A stretch of 38,998 bases of DNA from a bacterium (GCA_030149525.1 JASBRJ010000376.1:1-38998), one strand, 5' to 3'; shown: positions 1 through 8,343, counted from the stretch's first letter. Program-made: numbers and translations. The notes: generated by a model from the sequence alone, not told the origin.

Positions 1-1598
1 GCAGGTTGAAATCCACTACTCTCCGCCGTTGCCTCACCTATGTTTGCAGCAACCTCCAATCTACGACCCGGCTCAAGTTCGCCCATAGCCATTCGCCGGG
101 CCCGCCGCCATCCCGGCTTCTCATGGAGATCCTTTTGGTGATGGAGAGTGTGACAAGCTCTACAATAGAGTCTCAACTCATCCAGGGCATGACCGCCTCC
201 CTCACTGACGGGAACGACATGGTGAACTTCCAAGAGAGCACCTCGCGCCCCACACCGCTCGCAACAGTTACCGGCTCTGGCAAACAGTGCGCGGAGGGTG
301 GAGTTGGGAATGTATTCTCGGCCGACGGACAGAGGCCGAGGTTTCGAGTCCCTTGGGGGATTTTGCTGAGAGGGCGCTGACAACTCTCTTCCGTGCTGCT
401 GTCCCGTGCTCGACTCCTTGTTTGGGAGATGAACGGCCGTTTCATTCGCTCCGGCCGCGTTGGTGGGCGGAGCGGCTTGTTCCACTCGCTCTGAGTCGCA
501 AGGACAGCACTTGCTCCCGTGTCCCTCTGAATCAGCGTCCACCGCAAGCGTCTCTACCGTCAACGGTTTGGATTTGCGGAGTGTATCTTCCAAGACCTGG
601 CTATTCACCGGATGGACACCCTGATCTGTTTCGTACCAGGCGCTTCGACAGTTGTCACAAGTGTGTATTAACACCTGGTGACGCAACCGCGCACGAGCCG
701 TCCCTTGATCCAAGACTCTCTCAGCCATCCGGGCGACCACGTCCCCTCGACCGACTCGTTTACCGGTCTGGGCCCGAACCCGCCGTTCCGCGGCTTCGTA
801 GAGGGCATATTGATCCGGGGTGAGGTCGATAACCAGGCGGATCTTTCCCGGGTGACGGGCGGCGGGAGTGCTTGGATGAGCCGCGTTTGCGGTCTCGTCT
901 ATCATAGGTGTGCGAGCCTGGGTCTCGGCCTCCGACTTGCTCACCATCCCTGGCTTCAAGACAAGACCGCCCTCGGCCCCGCACCTCAAGACTGCCCCAG
1001 CATCTGCAGCTTGAGCGCCGCCGGTCTCGGTCGGCCCCCTTTCGGAAGCAGCACTCCGCAAAGAAACAGACTTCTCCGAAGTTCTCACACTCTCACTCAG
1101 AACCGCTTTCACAGCCTGAACAGTGGCCACAGGCTTTTTCCGCAAGGATGCCTCAAGGGCCCGATGCCTTTTCCACTGAGTCGGGCTCATGGCGACTTTT
1201 TTAGAGACGGCGTCCGTGGAATTCGTCAAAGCGAAATCGAGCCACTCACGCTCCGTCTCAGGGGTTGCAAGACTCTGGAGCGCTCTCACCTTACCCCAGC
1301 CGATCTCTCCTTTCTTAAAGGCCTGAGACAGAAGCGGTAAATGCTCCAGGGCTTTGGCAGTACCGAGAAGCCACGAAAGCTTCTTGCCCGAGAGACTCAA
1401 CACTTTCTCCCCGTACTCGGATATGGTGGCATAGCCCAGCGTTCGGAACCCACCGGTACGCACCATGGCCAGAAGACACAGACCCATCTTCCACTCGGCA
1501 TCAGCAAGATTCTTGCGAATGCGACGACTTGTTTTGTCCAGCTTCCCGGCGGATAAGCGCCCGAGACCAGCTAGAGCATCTTGAAAAAGTAAAGACAC
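1..1598 (-). CDS. HNH endonuclease with DUF222-like N-terminal region, C-terminus beyond left edge
   Basis: One reading frame stays open on the minus strand from about 1670 down to base 1, so the gene is partial at its 3' end. The N-terminal 130 residues are helical and contain LGYATISEYGEKVL and AFKKGEIGWGKVRALQSLATPETE, the pattern of the DUF222-like domain that precedes HNH nucleases. A variable linker follows, including a segment IRLVIDLTPDQYALYEAAERR. Near residues 445-480 is the HNH core: CERCG, LEVHHVVPVSEGGG, then LYCRACHTLHH. These supply the Cys pairs for structural zinc and the His residues for the metal-dependent nuclease site. Start: GTG at 1598 follows AAGGGGGG with 5-nt spacing; an in-frame TTG at 1661 is the alternative. 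The plus-strand frames here are shadows. Nuclease role is from family knowledge; target unknown. Confidence 0.86.
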   Translation of the reverse strand, partial: MSLLFQDALAGLGRLSAGKLDKTSRRIRKNLADAEWKMGLCLLAMVRTGGFRTLGYATISEYGEKVLSLSGKKLSWLLGTAKALEHLPLLSQAFKKGEIGWGKVRALQSLATPETEREWLDFALTNSTDAVSKKVAMSPTQWKRHRALEASLRKKPVATVQAVKAVLSESVRTSEKSVSLRSAASERGPTETGGAQAADAGAVLRCGAEGGLVLKPGMVSKSEAETQARTPMIDETANAAHPSTPAARHPGKIRLVIDLTPDQYALYEAAERRVRAQTGKRVGRGDVVARMAERVLDQGTARARLRHQVLIHTCDNCRSAWYETDQGVHPVNSQVLEDTLRKSKPLTVETLAVDADSEGHGSKCCPCDSERVEQAAPPTNAAGANETAVHLPNKESSTGQQHGRELSAPSQQNPPRDSKPRPLSVGREYIPNSTLRALFARAGNCCERCGARGALLEVHHVVPVSEGGGHALDELRLYCRACHTLHHQKDLHEKPGWRRARRMAMGELEPGRRLEVAANIGEATAESSGFQP

Positions 1599-1863
1599 GA
1601 AAGCCCCCCTTAGAGCATCACGATTCTCTTCTCCCGTCTCTTTCTCATTAGGCCATCTCAATACCTTTTAAAAGAGTGAACATTTGGGCACTAATTGTTT
1701 GCACAAAGAGCGATTGCGATTCCCCGTGGGGGATTTCCCTGCGACCCGGTCCCGGAGCCGTGCTCGACGCCTGATTCCATTCGCCCCGCCAGGCCACGCC
1801 AGACCCCCCGACCTCTCAAAACTCACGAAAGTACAAACCGCACCATAAGACAATAAACCTAAC
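1599..1863. other. Intergenic region between divergent genes
   Basis: This 265-base stretch separates the leftward HNH gene from the rightward Hpt gene, so it should hold both promoters. An imperfect hairpin (ATTCCCC GT GGGGGAT) lies near 1720-1736. No coding frame with a good start was found, and no recognised RNA family. Confidence 0.4.
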
Positions 1864-2229
1864 GTGAGGCAATTCGAAACGGCGAGACTGCTCCTCCGGC
1901 ACGACAGATTGATGGCAAAGTTTGGTGGGTCTGCACCCCTTTTGGCGCATTCAGCCGGCCTCTTCCTGGTCAGTTGGGAAGGGGAGTTGGAGAACTTGAA
2001 GCGCTGCATACAAGCTGACGATTCTCACGGTTGCGCCAAGGCGATTCATAGTTTGAAGGGTTCCATCGGATTCTTTGCCGAGGATAATTTTTTTCAGGAA
2101 GCGGCCGATATGGAAGGCATGGCCCGGCGTGGACAGCTCCACGAAGTTATCCATCAGCTGCCCGGTTTTGAAAAAAGACTGAATCGGTTTGCGGCCGAAC
2201 TGGAAGAAATGAGAGAGAGTTTGTGCTGA
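1864..2229 (+). CDS. Hpt-domain histidine phosphotransfer protein
   Basis: A 121-residue single-domain protein. Residues 14-115 fit the Hpt four-helix bundle: DRLMAKFGGS at the first helix, and the signature AIHSLKGSIGFF, with His62 as the predicted phosphorylated residue followed by the SLKGS turn. Such proteins relay phosphoryl groups between response-regulator receiver domains and hybrid kinases. The start is GTG at 1864; an in-frame ATG at 1912 would cut into the domain and is less likely. It overlaps the next gene, a response regulator, by 7 bases, so the two are probably translationally coupled and act in one phosphorelay. No cognate kinase is adjacent; the nearest histidine kinase is at 21.9-23.7 kb and lacks a receiver domain. 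Confidence 0.85.
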   Translation: MRQFETARLLLRHDRLMAKFGGSAPLLAHSAGLFLVSWEGELENLKRCIQADDSHGCAKAIHSLKGSIGFFAEDNFFQEAADMEGMARRGQLHEVIHQLPGFEKRLNRFAAELEEMRESLC

Positions 2230-2948
2230 GAATTCTGTTAGTAGAAGACAACCAAATCCAGGCAGGTCTTGCCGGGAGTTTTCTTGCCATGGGGTTACCT
2301 GAGTCCAGATCGGTTCGAGCCCGCTCTTTGAAAGAGGCAAGAACATGTCTCAAGCGGGAGGCTTTCGATCTCGTGCTTCTCGATTTAGGGCTTCCCGACG
2401 GTGAGGGCTTAGAGGTTGTCCTGACCGTGAAAGAGGATGCACCCGAACTCCCTATTGTTGTTCTTACATCCCAGAATGAAGAAGGACTGGGCCCCCTCTG
2501 CATCCAGGCGGGAGCCACCGACTTTCTGAGTAAGCGAGAACTCACTCCTCAAGCCCTGGTCAGAGCCGTGGAGTACGGTGCGTCGAGAAAGGCCGAAGCC
2601 GTCACCCTTGAGTTGAGTCGCCAAGTGGAGGAGCTGCGCTCGGTTTGCCGTCTAGACAGTAGCTCATTCACCGGGAGCTTCGGAGAGAAGTACGTTAAGC
2701 TCATGGTCCAGTCCAACATGCTCGGCACATCAGAACATCACGAGTTCGTGGCCGAACTTTTCGACAGTGGCATCACCGGGTCCGAGATGATCGCTCTTCA
2801 TTGCGATTGTTTGGAGATGGCCTGTCGGGAGGCCGATGAGCGCTCGCGAGTGAGATATCTCCAAGATTGCCGTGTTCTTTTGATGGCTACCATGAGTCTT
2901 CTCATGGACTGTAACAGGGTCGAATCAGCGGTTCCCGCGGCCAACTAA
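2223..2948 (+). CDS. Response regulator: receiver domain plus helical KaiA/RsbU-like output domain
   Basis: Residues 1-120 form a CheY-like receiver domain with all key residues visible: Asp9 in LLVEDN, phospho-acceptor Asp54 in LVLLDLGLPDGEG, Thr82 in VVLTS and Lys104 in FLSK. Residues 125-150 look like a coiled linker. Residues 160-235 are helical and contain FVAELFDSGITGSEMIALHCDCLE, which resembles the helical KaiA/RsbU superfamily dimer domain (pattern: region, then Gly-hydrophobic-x-x-E-hydrophobic-x-x-hydrophobic-His). No DNA-binding or enzymatic output domain is present, so signalling is probably through protein contacts. The gene overlaps the Hpt gene upstream, its likely phosphodonor partner. 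Receiver assignment is firm; the C-terminal assignment is a motif-level inference. Confidence 0.85.
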   Translation: MLRILLVEDNQIQAGLAGSFLAMGLPESRSVRARSLKEARTCLKREAFDLVLLDLGLPDGEGLEVVLTVKEDAPELPIVVLTSQNEEGLGPLCIQAGATDFLSKRELTPQALVRAVEYGASRKAEAVTLELSRQVEELRSVCRLDSSSFTGSFGEKYVKLMVQSNMLGTSEHHEFVAELFDSGITGSEMIALHCDCLEMACREADERSRVRYLQDCRVLLMATMSLLMDCNRVESAVPAAN

Positions 2949-2955
2949 GCTCAAT

Positions 2956-2976
2956 CCTTCCTGAAATTAAGGAAGG
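2956..2976 (+). terminator. Weak hairpin after the response regulator
   Basis: CCTTCCT and AGGAAGG form a 7-bp perfect stem with a 7-base loop, followed by GGTCGTTTT. The short, interrupted T-run makes it a weak intrinsic terminator, or a partial one allowing read-through into the gene at 3008. Confidence 0.4.
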
Positions 2977-3007
2977 GGTCGTTTTCAAGGAATCGGAAGA
3001 GACTGAG

Positions 3008-4555
3008 GTGAGCGACTTCGATCTTTCCGCGTTCTTAGCTGAACAGGCTGCCGGGGGGACCTCCCAGGGGGAGGGCGGATTCACAATTTCCCACGAAAAG
3101 GCTGCTCGGAAGATGGCCGAGTACAGTCTTCCCCGAGAGTACGCCTGGGTTCTCAAGCTGATTCAGGCGGGCGTTTCCTGGGGCTGTTCGGCGATTAAGG
3201 TGACCCAGACAAGAGTGGAGTCGACCCTCTTTTTCGAATTCTCCGATTTCCGCCCACTCCCCACAAATAAAGAGTTGATCACAGCCATTTTGCGAGCCGA
3301 TTTGGAAAGTTCTCTCCCCATCGACGCCTTCGCCATGGGTTTACGATTGCTGGTGGAGAAATCGCATCTTTCCTTTCTGCTTCTCATTGACACCGGAGAC
3401 TTGGAGCCCCAGGCCATTTACGCCGGAGTCTACTTTGGCGAGATGGACGAATCCAAGCGAGCTGCCAAGCGTCTTGGTTGGGGTAAGGGAGTCACTCTCA
3501 AGATCAATCATATCGCCCATACCGAGACGAATCGATTGCTCCTCAATTACGCCACCGTTAAGCGGCACGGTTTGCCGTTGCTCTTGGAACTAGAGAAGCA
3601 CGCCTTCACTTGCCCTGTACCGCTCATCGTCGACGGGCGCCGTATTGACGGCGTTTTCCGTGGTAGCCGCTTCTACTGGGGCGGCGATTTCAAGCCTCTT
3701 CGCACGGTGTCTGTAGAGGCTGATGGTGAGATCAACCCACCTTTCGTTATGAGCCCAGGTTTCGACAACCAGGTCTTCACCGTTTTCACGCCTCGAAGGG
3801 AGCTCTCAGCTTTGAATGAACCGGCCACGGCCGAGGCCTTTGTGCTTCTTGCCGGCCGCAGTCAGAGGCTCGAGTACATCATGCATCGCCCGATCGAGCC
3901 GAACACGCTCTACTGGGTCCGAAACGGAGTGATTGTCGATCAGGACCCCTTGCCCCGAACGGCTCGAGCCCTCACCCTTTACGTTTTTGCGAACGCCGAG
4001 GGCATCCGTTCCGACCTCACGGGCTTTCAACTTTTGCGCGATCGGTTGCGAGTGGAAAGAAGCGAGCGGGTGCTCCGAAAAGTTGCGGAACTCCTAGATA
4101 GAGAGGGCGAAATCAAAAGGGAGATTCTGGATAAGCCTCCCAAGGTGACCGAGATGGACGAACAGGAATTGAGCCGCCTTCCTCGTCATGCCAGGGCCCT
4201 TTCTCGGGGTCTACAGCGTGCCACCGAAGTTGTCGAAGGCGAGCAATACCCTCAACTGAAACCTTATCGGAAGTTCGCCAGGAATGTCATTCAAGGAGCC
4301 TATTCCGCCCTTCAGATCACTGTGCAGGAACCCGATCATTGGACCCGGACTCCGTTCCGTCTGATCTACTTCGAAGAGTTGAAAAAGTTAGCCAAGCTTC
4401 TTGAGTCCGGGACTGAGCCCACGCTCCCGCCCCTGAAAACTCTCCTCCCTGAACCGCCCTCCACCGATTCAGCCATTGAGTTCGAAACGGAAGACGACCC
4501 TAGCAGCCTGCTGGTCCAGGAGAAATTCTCCTGGAAACCGCCGGACGAGCGTTAG
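3008..4555 (+). CDS. GHKL-ATPase-like protein of unknown function (paralogue 1)
   Basis: A 515-residue protein homologous along most of its length to the protein encoded at 34044-35426 and, more weakly, to the C-terminal part of the pseudokinase at 13329-14966. Shared landmarks are FTISHEKAARKMAEYSLP near residue 25, YAWVLKLIQAG near 45, VDGRRIDGV near 205, and a C-terminal block WVRNGVIVD...AEGIRSDLTGFQL. The order (helix with LIQ-A, strand, glycine turn, GVTLKI) recalls the GHKL fold of HtpG/MutL, but the Asn of the E-x-x-x-N box seems replaced, so ATP binding is doubtful. The C-terminal 110 residues are helical and then acidic. No signal peptide or membrane segment is seen. Start is GTG after GGAAGAG. 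The fold call is inference; the paralogy is visible in the sequences. Confidence 0.75.
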   Translation: MSDFDLSAFLAEQAAGGTSQGEGGFTISHEKAARKMAEYSLPREYAWVLKLIQAGVSWGCSAIKVTQTRVESTLFFEFSDFRPLPTNKELITAILRADLESSLPIDAFAMGLRLLVEKSHLSFLLLIDTGDLEPQAIYAGVYFGEMDESKRAAKRLGWGKGVTLKINHIAHTETNRLLLNYATVKRHGLPLLLELEKHAFTCPVPLIVDGRRIDGVFRGSRFYWGGDFKPLRTVSVEADGEINPPFVMSPGFDNQVFTVFTPRRELSALNEPATAEAFVLLAGRSQRLEYIMHRPIEPNTLYWVRNGVIVDQDPLPRTARALTLYVFANAEGIRSDLTGFQLLRDRLRVERSERVLRKVAELLDREGEIKREILDKPPKVTEMDEQELSRLPRHARALSRGLQRATEVVEGEQYPQLKPYRKFARNVIQGAYSALQITVQEPDHWTRTPFRLIYFEELKKLAKLLESGTEPTLPPLKTLLPEPPSTDSAIEFETEDDPSSLLVQEKFSWKPPDER

Positions 4556-4631
4556 TTTCGAGCCCCCGCCTAATGCTCCGGGGCGCCCGGCTCGTCTCGC
4601 CACGGTACCTGTCAGCTAGAGGAAAGTGCTT

Positions 4632-5234
4632 CTAGTAGTACCCCTCCTGAAAGTCCTCATCTTCAAATTCGACATCCTCTTCCATCGGTGCCGGTTGGCC
4701 GAAGCTTATTTCAAGTTGGTCGTCGAGGTCGATCGTGGCGTCTTCATGGACGATCGGTTCGTAACGAACCCAGGTGAGCTCTTCCTCGAAGTCTTCGTCG
4801 TAATATTCGGCTTTCTGACAGAGTTCGTAGCCCAGCCGCTCTAGAGCTTCGGGACGGTTCATGAAGGTATGACTGGAAGAGGGTCGGGCCGAGCCTTCAA
4901 TAGGCAGTTGACCGAAGCCGCGCTTCTTCATCTCGTCCAGCATGGCTTGCAGGAGGCGGAACAGTTGGTGGCGAGCCTTATTGCTCAAGACGATGTCGTC
5001 CACCAGAACAACTCGCTCACGCTTACCCTCGACCATGGTGTTGTCGACCCAGGCCATAAGGTAGCCCACGATTTTTTCCTCATGTTCGACGCCGAAGCAG
5101 AATGACTTGTTGTCCGGTCGGGACAGGTTGTCCATAATGTCGGCGGCCGACATGGGATAGGTGGGAGGGTAGTGATGGTTGGCCAGGTCCTCCACAAACT
5201 CGGCGTCTTCCGGTTCCAGGACGACTATTTCCAT
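4632..5234 (-). CDS. GNAT-type N-acetyltransferase
   Basis: A 200-residue protein. The N-terminal 140 residues fit the GNAT fold: MEIVVLEPEDAEFVEDLANHHYPPTYPMS at the first strand and helices, a central VVLVDDIVLSNKARHQLFRLLQAMLDEMKKRGF segment corresponding to the strand 4/helix 3 acetyl-CoA site, and LERLGYELCQKAEYYDEDF near residue 140, like the LGF-x-x-x-x-Y end of GNAT enzymes. The canonical Q/R-x-x-G-x-G/A loop is not clearly conserved (SNKARHQ). An acidic tail rich in Asp and Glu follows. The ATG overlaps the end of the upstream oxygenase gene by 10 bases, so the two are coupled. Substrate is unknown; a protein modification role beside the oxygenase is inference. Confidence 0.7.
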   Translation of the reverse strand: MEIVVLEPEDAEFVEDLANHHYPPTYPMSAADIMDNLSRPDNKSFCFGVEHEEKIVGYLMAWVDNTMVEGKRERVVLVDDIVLSNKARHQLFRLLQAMLDEMKKRGFGQLPIEGSARPSSSHTFMNRPEALERLGYELCQKAEYYDEDFEEELTWVRYEPIVHEDATIDLDDQLEISFGQPAPMEEDVEFEDEDFQEGYY

Positions 5235-6016
5235 GTTGCGACCTTCCTTTGAGCCACCTCGTTGAGCATGTCCAAGAGCTCTTCTTCACCGGCCCGTTCC
5301 AGACAGGTCAAGACCGTGCGATAGTTGGTTTCGTCCACGTAATTGGCGGTGATGGAGAACCCTGTTTCGAGATTGCGGGTCTGGTGCCACCATGCCCCGG
5401 GAATGAAAAGCACTTCTCCGGCTTCCACATCGGCAAATTGAACCCGGACATGTCGGAACTTAGGAAAGCGCTTGAGGTCGGGTTCGAACGCACACACTTC
5501 ACCGTCGTACAGGTAGTCTTCAAATTCCGGAGCGATGATAGCCCATCGTTTTTTGCCGGTGACCTGAGCATTCCAGGCGGCCGTGTGACCAAGATCCTGG
5601 TGAAGACCCATTCCGGAGCCTTGCGCACCCAGAAAGAGCCACATCATGTCGTTCTTTTGAGGCAACTCTTCCAACCAGTCCTCTTGAAAGTAGACCGGAA
5701 CGGTGAAGTCCTCAAGCAGTTCCGGACAATCGCTTCGAAAACACCAACTGGTGAGATAGTCGCCGCCGTCACGACCCTGCTCCACTGTTTCGATGTAGTC
5801 GCTCAACCGAGTTTCGCGCGTGCCTTCCACCACACTGTCTCTGGGGGTGACGCTCACTCGGACATCGGGATAGCGTCGGGCAAGCTCTGAAGGGGTCCAA
5901 CGTCGGGCCGCCCAGTCATCGGTCAGTCCGGTCAGAATCACAGGGAATCCGGGAGCAGCGAATTGCTCTCTAAACTGTTCAAGCGTTGGTCGATGGCATC
6001 GGGGAATCTCGGCCAT
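5225..6016 (-). CDS. JmjC/cupin-8 Fe(II)/2-oxoglutarate-dependent oxygenase
   Basis: Cupin-like oxygenase of about 263 residues. The iron-binding facial triad is visible: His139 and Asp141 in MGLHQDLGHTAAWNAQ, and His211 in LFIPGAWWHQTRNL; GKKRW and the IPxxWWH motif are typical of the JmjC/cupin-8 family. These enzymes hydroxylate proteins, ribosomal subunits or small molecules. Start: ATG at 6016 is preferred because GGAAG lies 8 bases upstream; a GTG at 6031 is the only longer option. It overlaps the acetyltransferase gene downstream by 10 bases and lies 31 bases after the unknown gene upstream, so the three form an operon. Cytoplasmic. Family call is strong, substrate unknown. Confidence 0.86.
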   Translation of the reverse strand: MAEIPRCHRPTLEQFREQFAAPGFPVILTGLTDDWAARRWTPSELARRYPDVRVSVTPRDSVVEGTRETRLSDYIETVEQGRDGGDYLTSWCFRSDCPELLEDFTVPVYFQEDWLEELPQKNDMMWLFLGAQGSGMGLHQDLGHTAAWNAQVTGKKRWAIIAPEFEDYLYDGEVCAFEPDLKRFPKFRHVRVQFADVEAGEVLFIPGAWWHQTRNLETGFSITANYVDETNYRTVLTCLERAGEEELLDMLNEVAQRKVATWK

Positions 6017-6047
6017 GGATGGATCTTCCACCCAAAATCAACAGACC

Positions 6048-6470
6048 CTACTCGTCGACGTCGTCGTGGTCGTGCCGTTGGTAGATAAGAGAGCCGTCTT
6101 TTTCCGTTACGACTTCAACCGTGCCGTCCCGGGAGGTCATTTCATAGATACGACCGGTCGCTCCCAGGTTTCGCAGAAGCAGAGTGCTGCGGATTTGACC
6201 GTTCCAGCCCTTTTCCTTAACCCACATGGTTTCCATCTGGGTTCCATTCTCGTTGAGCTTACCCACCACGGAGAAAGTCTGTTTTCTCCTTTTCGGGAAA
6301 AGACGGGAAAGAAGATCTCGCTCATGGTCTTGCAGGACGGATTCCATGGTCTGACTCACCACCGTATGCGCCCTTTCAGCACCCCCTTTGGAATGCAACA
6401 GGGACGTCTCGAGGAGTTTGCCTCTCTCGGCGATCTGCCATGCTCTGTTATGTGTTCTTGACCCACCCAT
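6048..6470 (-). CDS. Conserved-looking hypothetical protein, first gene of the oxygenase operon
   Basis: A 140-residue soluble protein that I do not recognise. The first 70 residues are basic and helical (ERGKLLETSLLHSK, ESVLQDHERDLLSRLFPKRRKQ). The second half seems beta-rich with alternating strands (FSVVGKLNENGTQ, TMWVKEKGW, RIYEMTSRDGTVEVVTEKDGSLIYQ), ending in a His/Asp tail. No signal peptide is present. It lies 31 bases upstream of the JmjC/cupin-8 gene on the same strand and probably shares its promoter, which should be in the 6471-6717 spacer. Confidence 0.6.
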   Translation of the reverse strand: MGGSRTHNRAWQIAERGKLLETSLLHSKGGAERAHTVVSQTMESVLQDHERDLLSRLFPKRRKQTFSVVGKLNENGTQMETMWVKEKGWNGQIRSTLLLRNLGATGRIYEMTSRDGTVEVVTEKDGSLIYQRHDHDDVDE

Positions 6471-6717
6471 AGTCTATATCCACTAGTAGTCTAACCCATG
6501 TTACAGCCCATAAATCGACCTTAAATGAAAACAATATTGATAAAGTGTTAACCAGTTGTAAAAGAATTGTAAACCGAGACTAGGAAGGTCGTTTGTCAAT
6601 ATCCCATGGGCGATTCTGGGCGGAGTTTTTATCTTCCAAGAACCGATGGCGAGGAACAGCCAAGAGGCCTGGTGGTTCAAGGCCGAATATACTCAAGACT
6701 CCCCATAATGCCTGAAA
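6471..6717. other. AT-rich divergent promoter region
   Basis: This 247-base spacer separates the leftward oxygenase operon from the rightward His-rich gene. Bases 6481-6580 are AT-rich and contain TTGATA followed after 16 bases by TAAAAG, and the words GTTAAC and TTGTAA twice. It probably contains both promoters. No reading frame stands out. Confidence 0.35.
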
Positions 6718-7404
6718 ATGACCAGGTGTTCACATGACGAAAATCTGAAAGTGGTTCGGAGACTCTATCTTTATAATGTGCAAATCCGTTCTTCTGTCCA
6801 TCAGTCTCATACTCACCACAAGCCCCGGACGACCGAATCGAGCAAACGTCCCTGTGTCCATTCCCATCATCACCACACAGAAGAGGCTGCGGGTCCCTTT
6901 CCCTACATTCGGGAATCCTACGTGGAGACGCCTCACGCCCTGATGGAGGCGTTGGGCGCTCACGAACACCCTTCCACTTTAACGGGGGCGGCGGCCGGTG
7001 CCATCGGTGCGCTGGCTGCCATACGCAGCGTTCAGAACTTCCAGGTGGGCGGAGCCGTCCACAATATTGAGGGACTCGGCAACGTGGCTCTGGCCGCTGC
7101 CGGAGGACTCACCGCTTTTGAAATGTTGTCCGAGGCCGGAGAAGCTCACGGACACGCCCACGGACACGCAGAGGGCCACGGATTCGGGTTAATAGGAGCA
7201 CTTGAAGTGGCCCACGGATTGGCCGAATTGACGGTCGGCGGAATGGAACTCAGAAGGCCCGGCCGAACAGGAGCCAGCGTCCTACGGTTGATCAAAGGCA
7301 CTTCCATTCTCGCGGCTCAACTGGTGCCTTCCGTGGCAGGTTTAGCTAACTTCGTGGCCCTGGGGAGCACCATCGCCGGTGCCGTGGTCGACCCCCTGCA
7401 CTAG
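6718..7404 (+). CDS. Histidine-rich hypothetical protein with hydrophobic Gly/Ala segments
   Basis: A 228-residue protein not matched to a family I know. The N-terminal 60 residues are basic and carry His clusters (SHTHHK, HSHHHHTEE). The middle and C-terminal parts have several Ala/Gly-rich hydrophobic stretches (LTGAAAGAIGALAAI, NVALAAAGGLTAFEML, LGSTIAGAVV) that could be membrane-inserting or amphipathic helices, and a second His cluster, AHGHAHGHAEGHG. The His runs suggest divalent metal binding; this is inference from composition only. The start at 6718 is uncertain because no clear ribosome site precedes it; a shorter protein beginning within the first 50 codons is possible. The diguanylate cyclase gene follows after 81 bases. 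Confidence 0.55.
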   Translation: MTRCSHDENLKVVRRLYLYNVQIRSSVHQSHTHHKPRTTESSKRPCVHSHHHHTEEAAGPFPYIRESYVETPHALMEALGAHEHPSTLTGAAAGAIGALAAIRSVQNFQVGGAVHNIEGLGNVALAAAGGLTAFEMLSEAGEAHGHAHGHAEGHGFGLIGALEVAHGLAELTVGGMELRRPGRTGASVLRLIKGTSILAAQLVPSVAGLANFVALGSTIAGAVVDPLH

Positions 7405-7485
7405 AGCAATTCTCGAGAGTCTTGTCCTAGAAATCCACCAAACGTCCTCTCGTCAAAGGTTAACGCCTGGGCTATGCTCTCCTGA

Positions 7486-8343
7486 GTGAAGCTGAAATGG
7501 GTGGATCTCTTCTTTCGAAGAATCGGTGGGGTGTGGACAAGCCTCCTCTCCCTCGTTCTCATTTTGCTGTTGGGTTGGCTCGACTGGGTCACAGGCTTTG
7601 AACTTTCATTTTCCGTCTTCTATCTGGTCCCCGTGTCCATTTCCGCCTGGTACGTTCGAGGGCGGGTTTGCTATATTTTGGCTTTCTCAGCGGCCGGCGT
7701 CTGGCAAACCTCCAACGTTATGGCCGGAGAGAGTCTTTCCCATTCCGTCTTCTATGTTTGGAACGCTCTCACACGAATGGGCTTCTATGTGATGATGTGC
7801 TACGTCCTCAGAGAGCTTCGAAGAGTTATGGCCAGAGAGCGAAAAGCGTCCCGTAGGGATCATCTGACCGGCTTGTTTAACCTCAAAGCCTTCGAAGAGT
7901 CGCTAGAGCGAGAAAGCGCCCGAGCGGTTCGCCACAAGAAGCCTCTCGCCGTCGGTTTTATCGACCTCGACAATTTCAAGAAGGTCAACGACGAGATGGG
8001 TCATGCCGAGGGGGATCGAGTCCTCACCAGAGTGGCTCAAACGCTCACCGAGAATCTCCGCAAATCCGACGTGATAGGGCGGGTCGGTGGAGATGAGTTC
8101 GTCGTCCTCCTGCCCCAAACCGGTCTCCAGGAGGGAGAGGCGGTGGCTGGGAAGCTGGTGGATTGTTTGGCTGAACTGAGCGCCCGGGAGGGCTGGCCCA
8201 TTTCCGCAAGTCTCGGCCTCGTGGCCCTCACCTCGCCGCGTCCCGAGCAGACCACAGCTGAGATTCTTAAGCTTTCCGACGCCCTGATGTATAAAGTGAA
8301 AGAGAAGGGCAAGAACGCATACCTCGTGGAGGGCCTGGACTGA
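7486..8343 (+). CDS. Membrane diguanylate cyclase (GGDEF)
   Basis: A 285-residue protein with about four hydrophobic segments in residues 15-110 (e.g. SLVLILLLGWL) and a GGDEF domain from about 122 to 283. DHLTGLFN opens the domain, FIDLDNFKKVND (159-170) holds the metal-binding Asp, and the active-site loop GGDEF is intact at 201-205. An inhibitory I-site RKSD at 192-195 lies exactly five residues before GGDEF, so feedback inhibition by c-di-GMP is expected. The protein should make c-di-GMP from two GTP at the inner membrane in response to an unknown signal. Start is GTG at 7486. No EAL or HD-GYP partner is present in this window; a degenerate GGDEF protein is encoded at 24344. Confidence 0.95.
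   Translation: MKLKWVDLFFRRIGGVWTSLLSLVLILLLGWLDWVTGFELSFSVFYLVPVSISAWYVRGRVCYILAFSAAGVWQTSNVMAGESLSHSVFYVWNALTRMGFYVMMCYVLRELRRVMARERKASRRDHLTGLFNLKAFEESLERESARAVRHKKPLAVGFIDLDNFKKVNDEMGHAEGDRVLTRVAQTLTENLRKSDVIGRVGGDEFVVLLPQTGLQEGEAVAGKLVDCLAELSAREGWPISASLGLVALTSPRPEQTTAEILKLSDALMYKVKEKGKNAYLVEGLD

Noticed and set aside
287-1340. Long plus-strand frames at 287-823 and 678-1340
   Set aside because: They lie over the minus-strand HNH nuclease frame, which has recognisable motifs throughout; the plus-strand products are Pro/Arg/Ser-rich without domain character.
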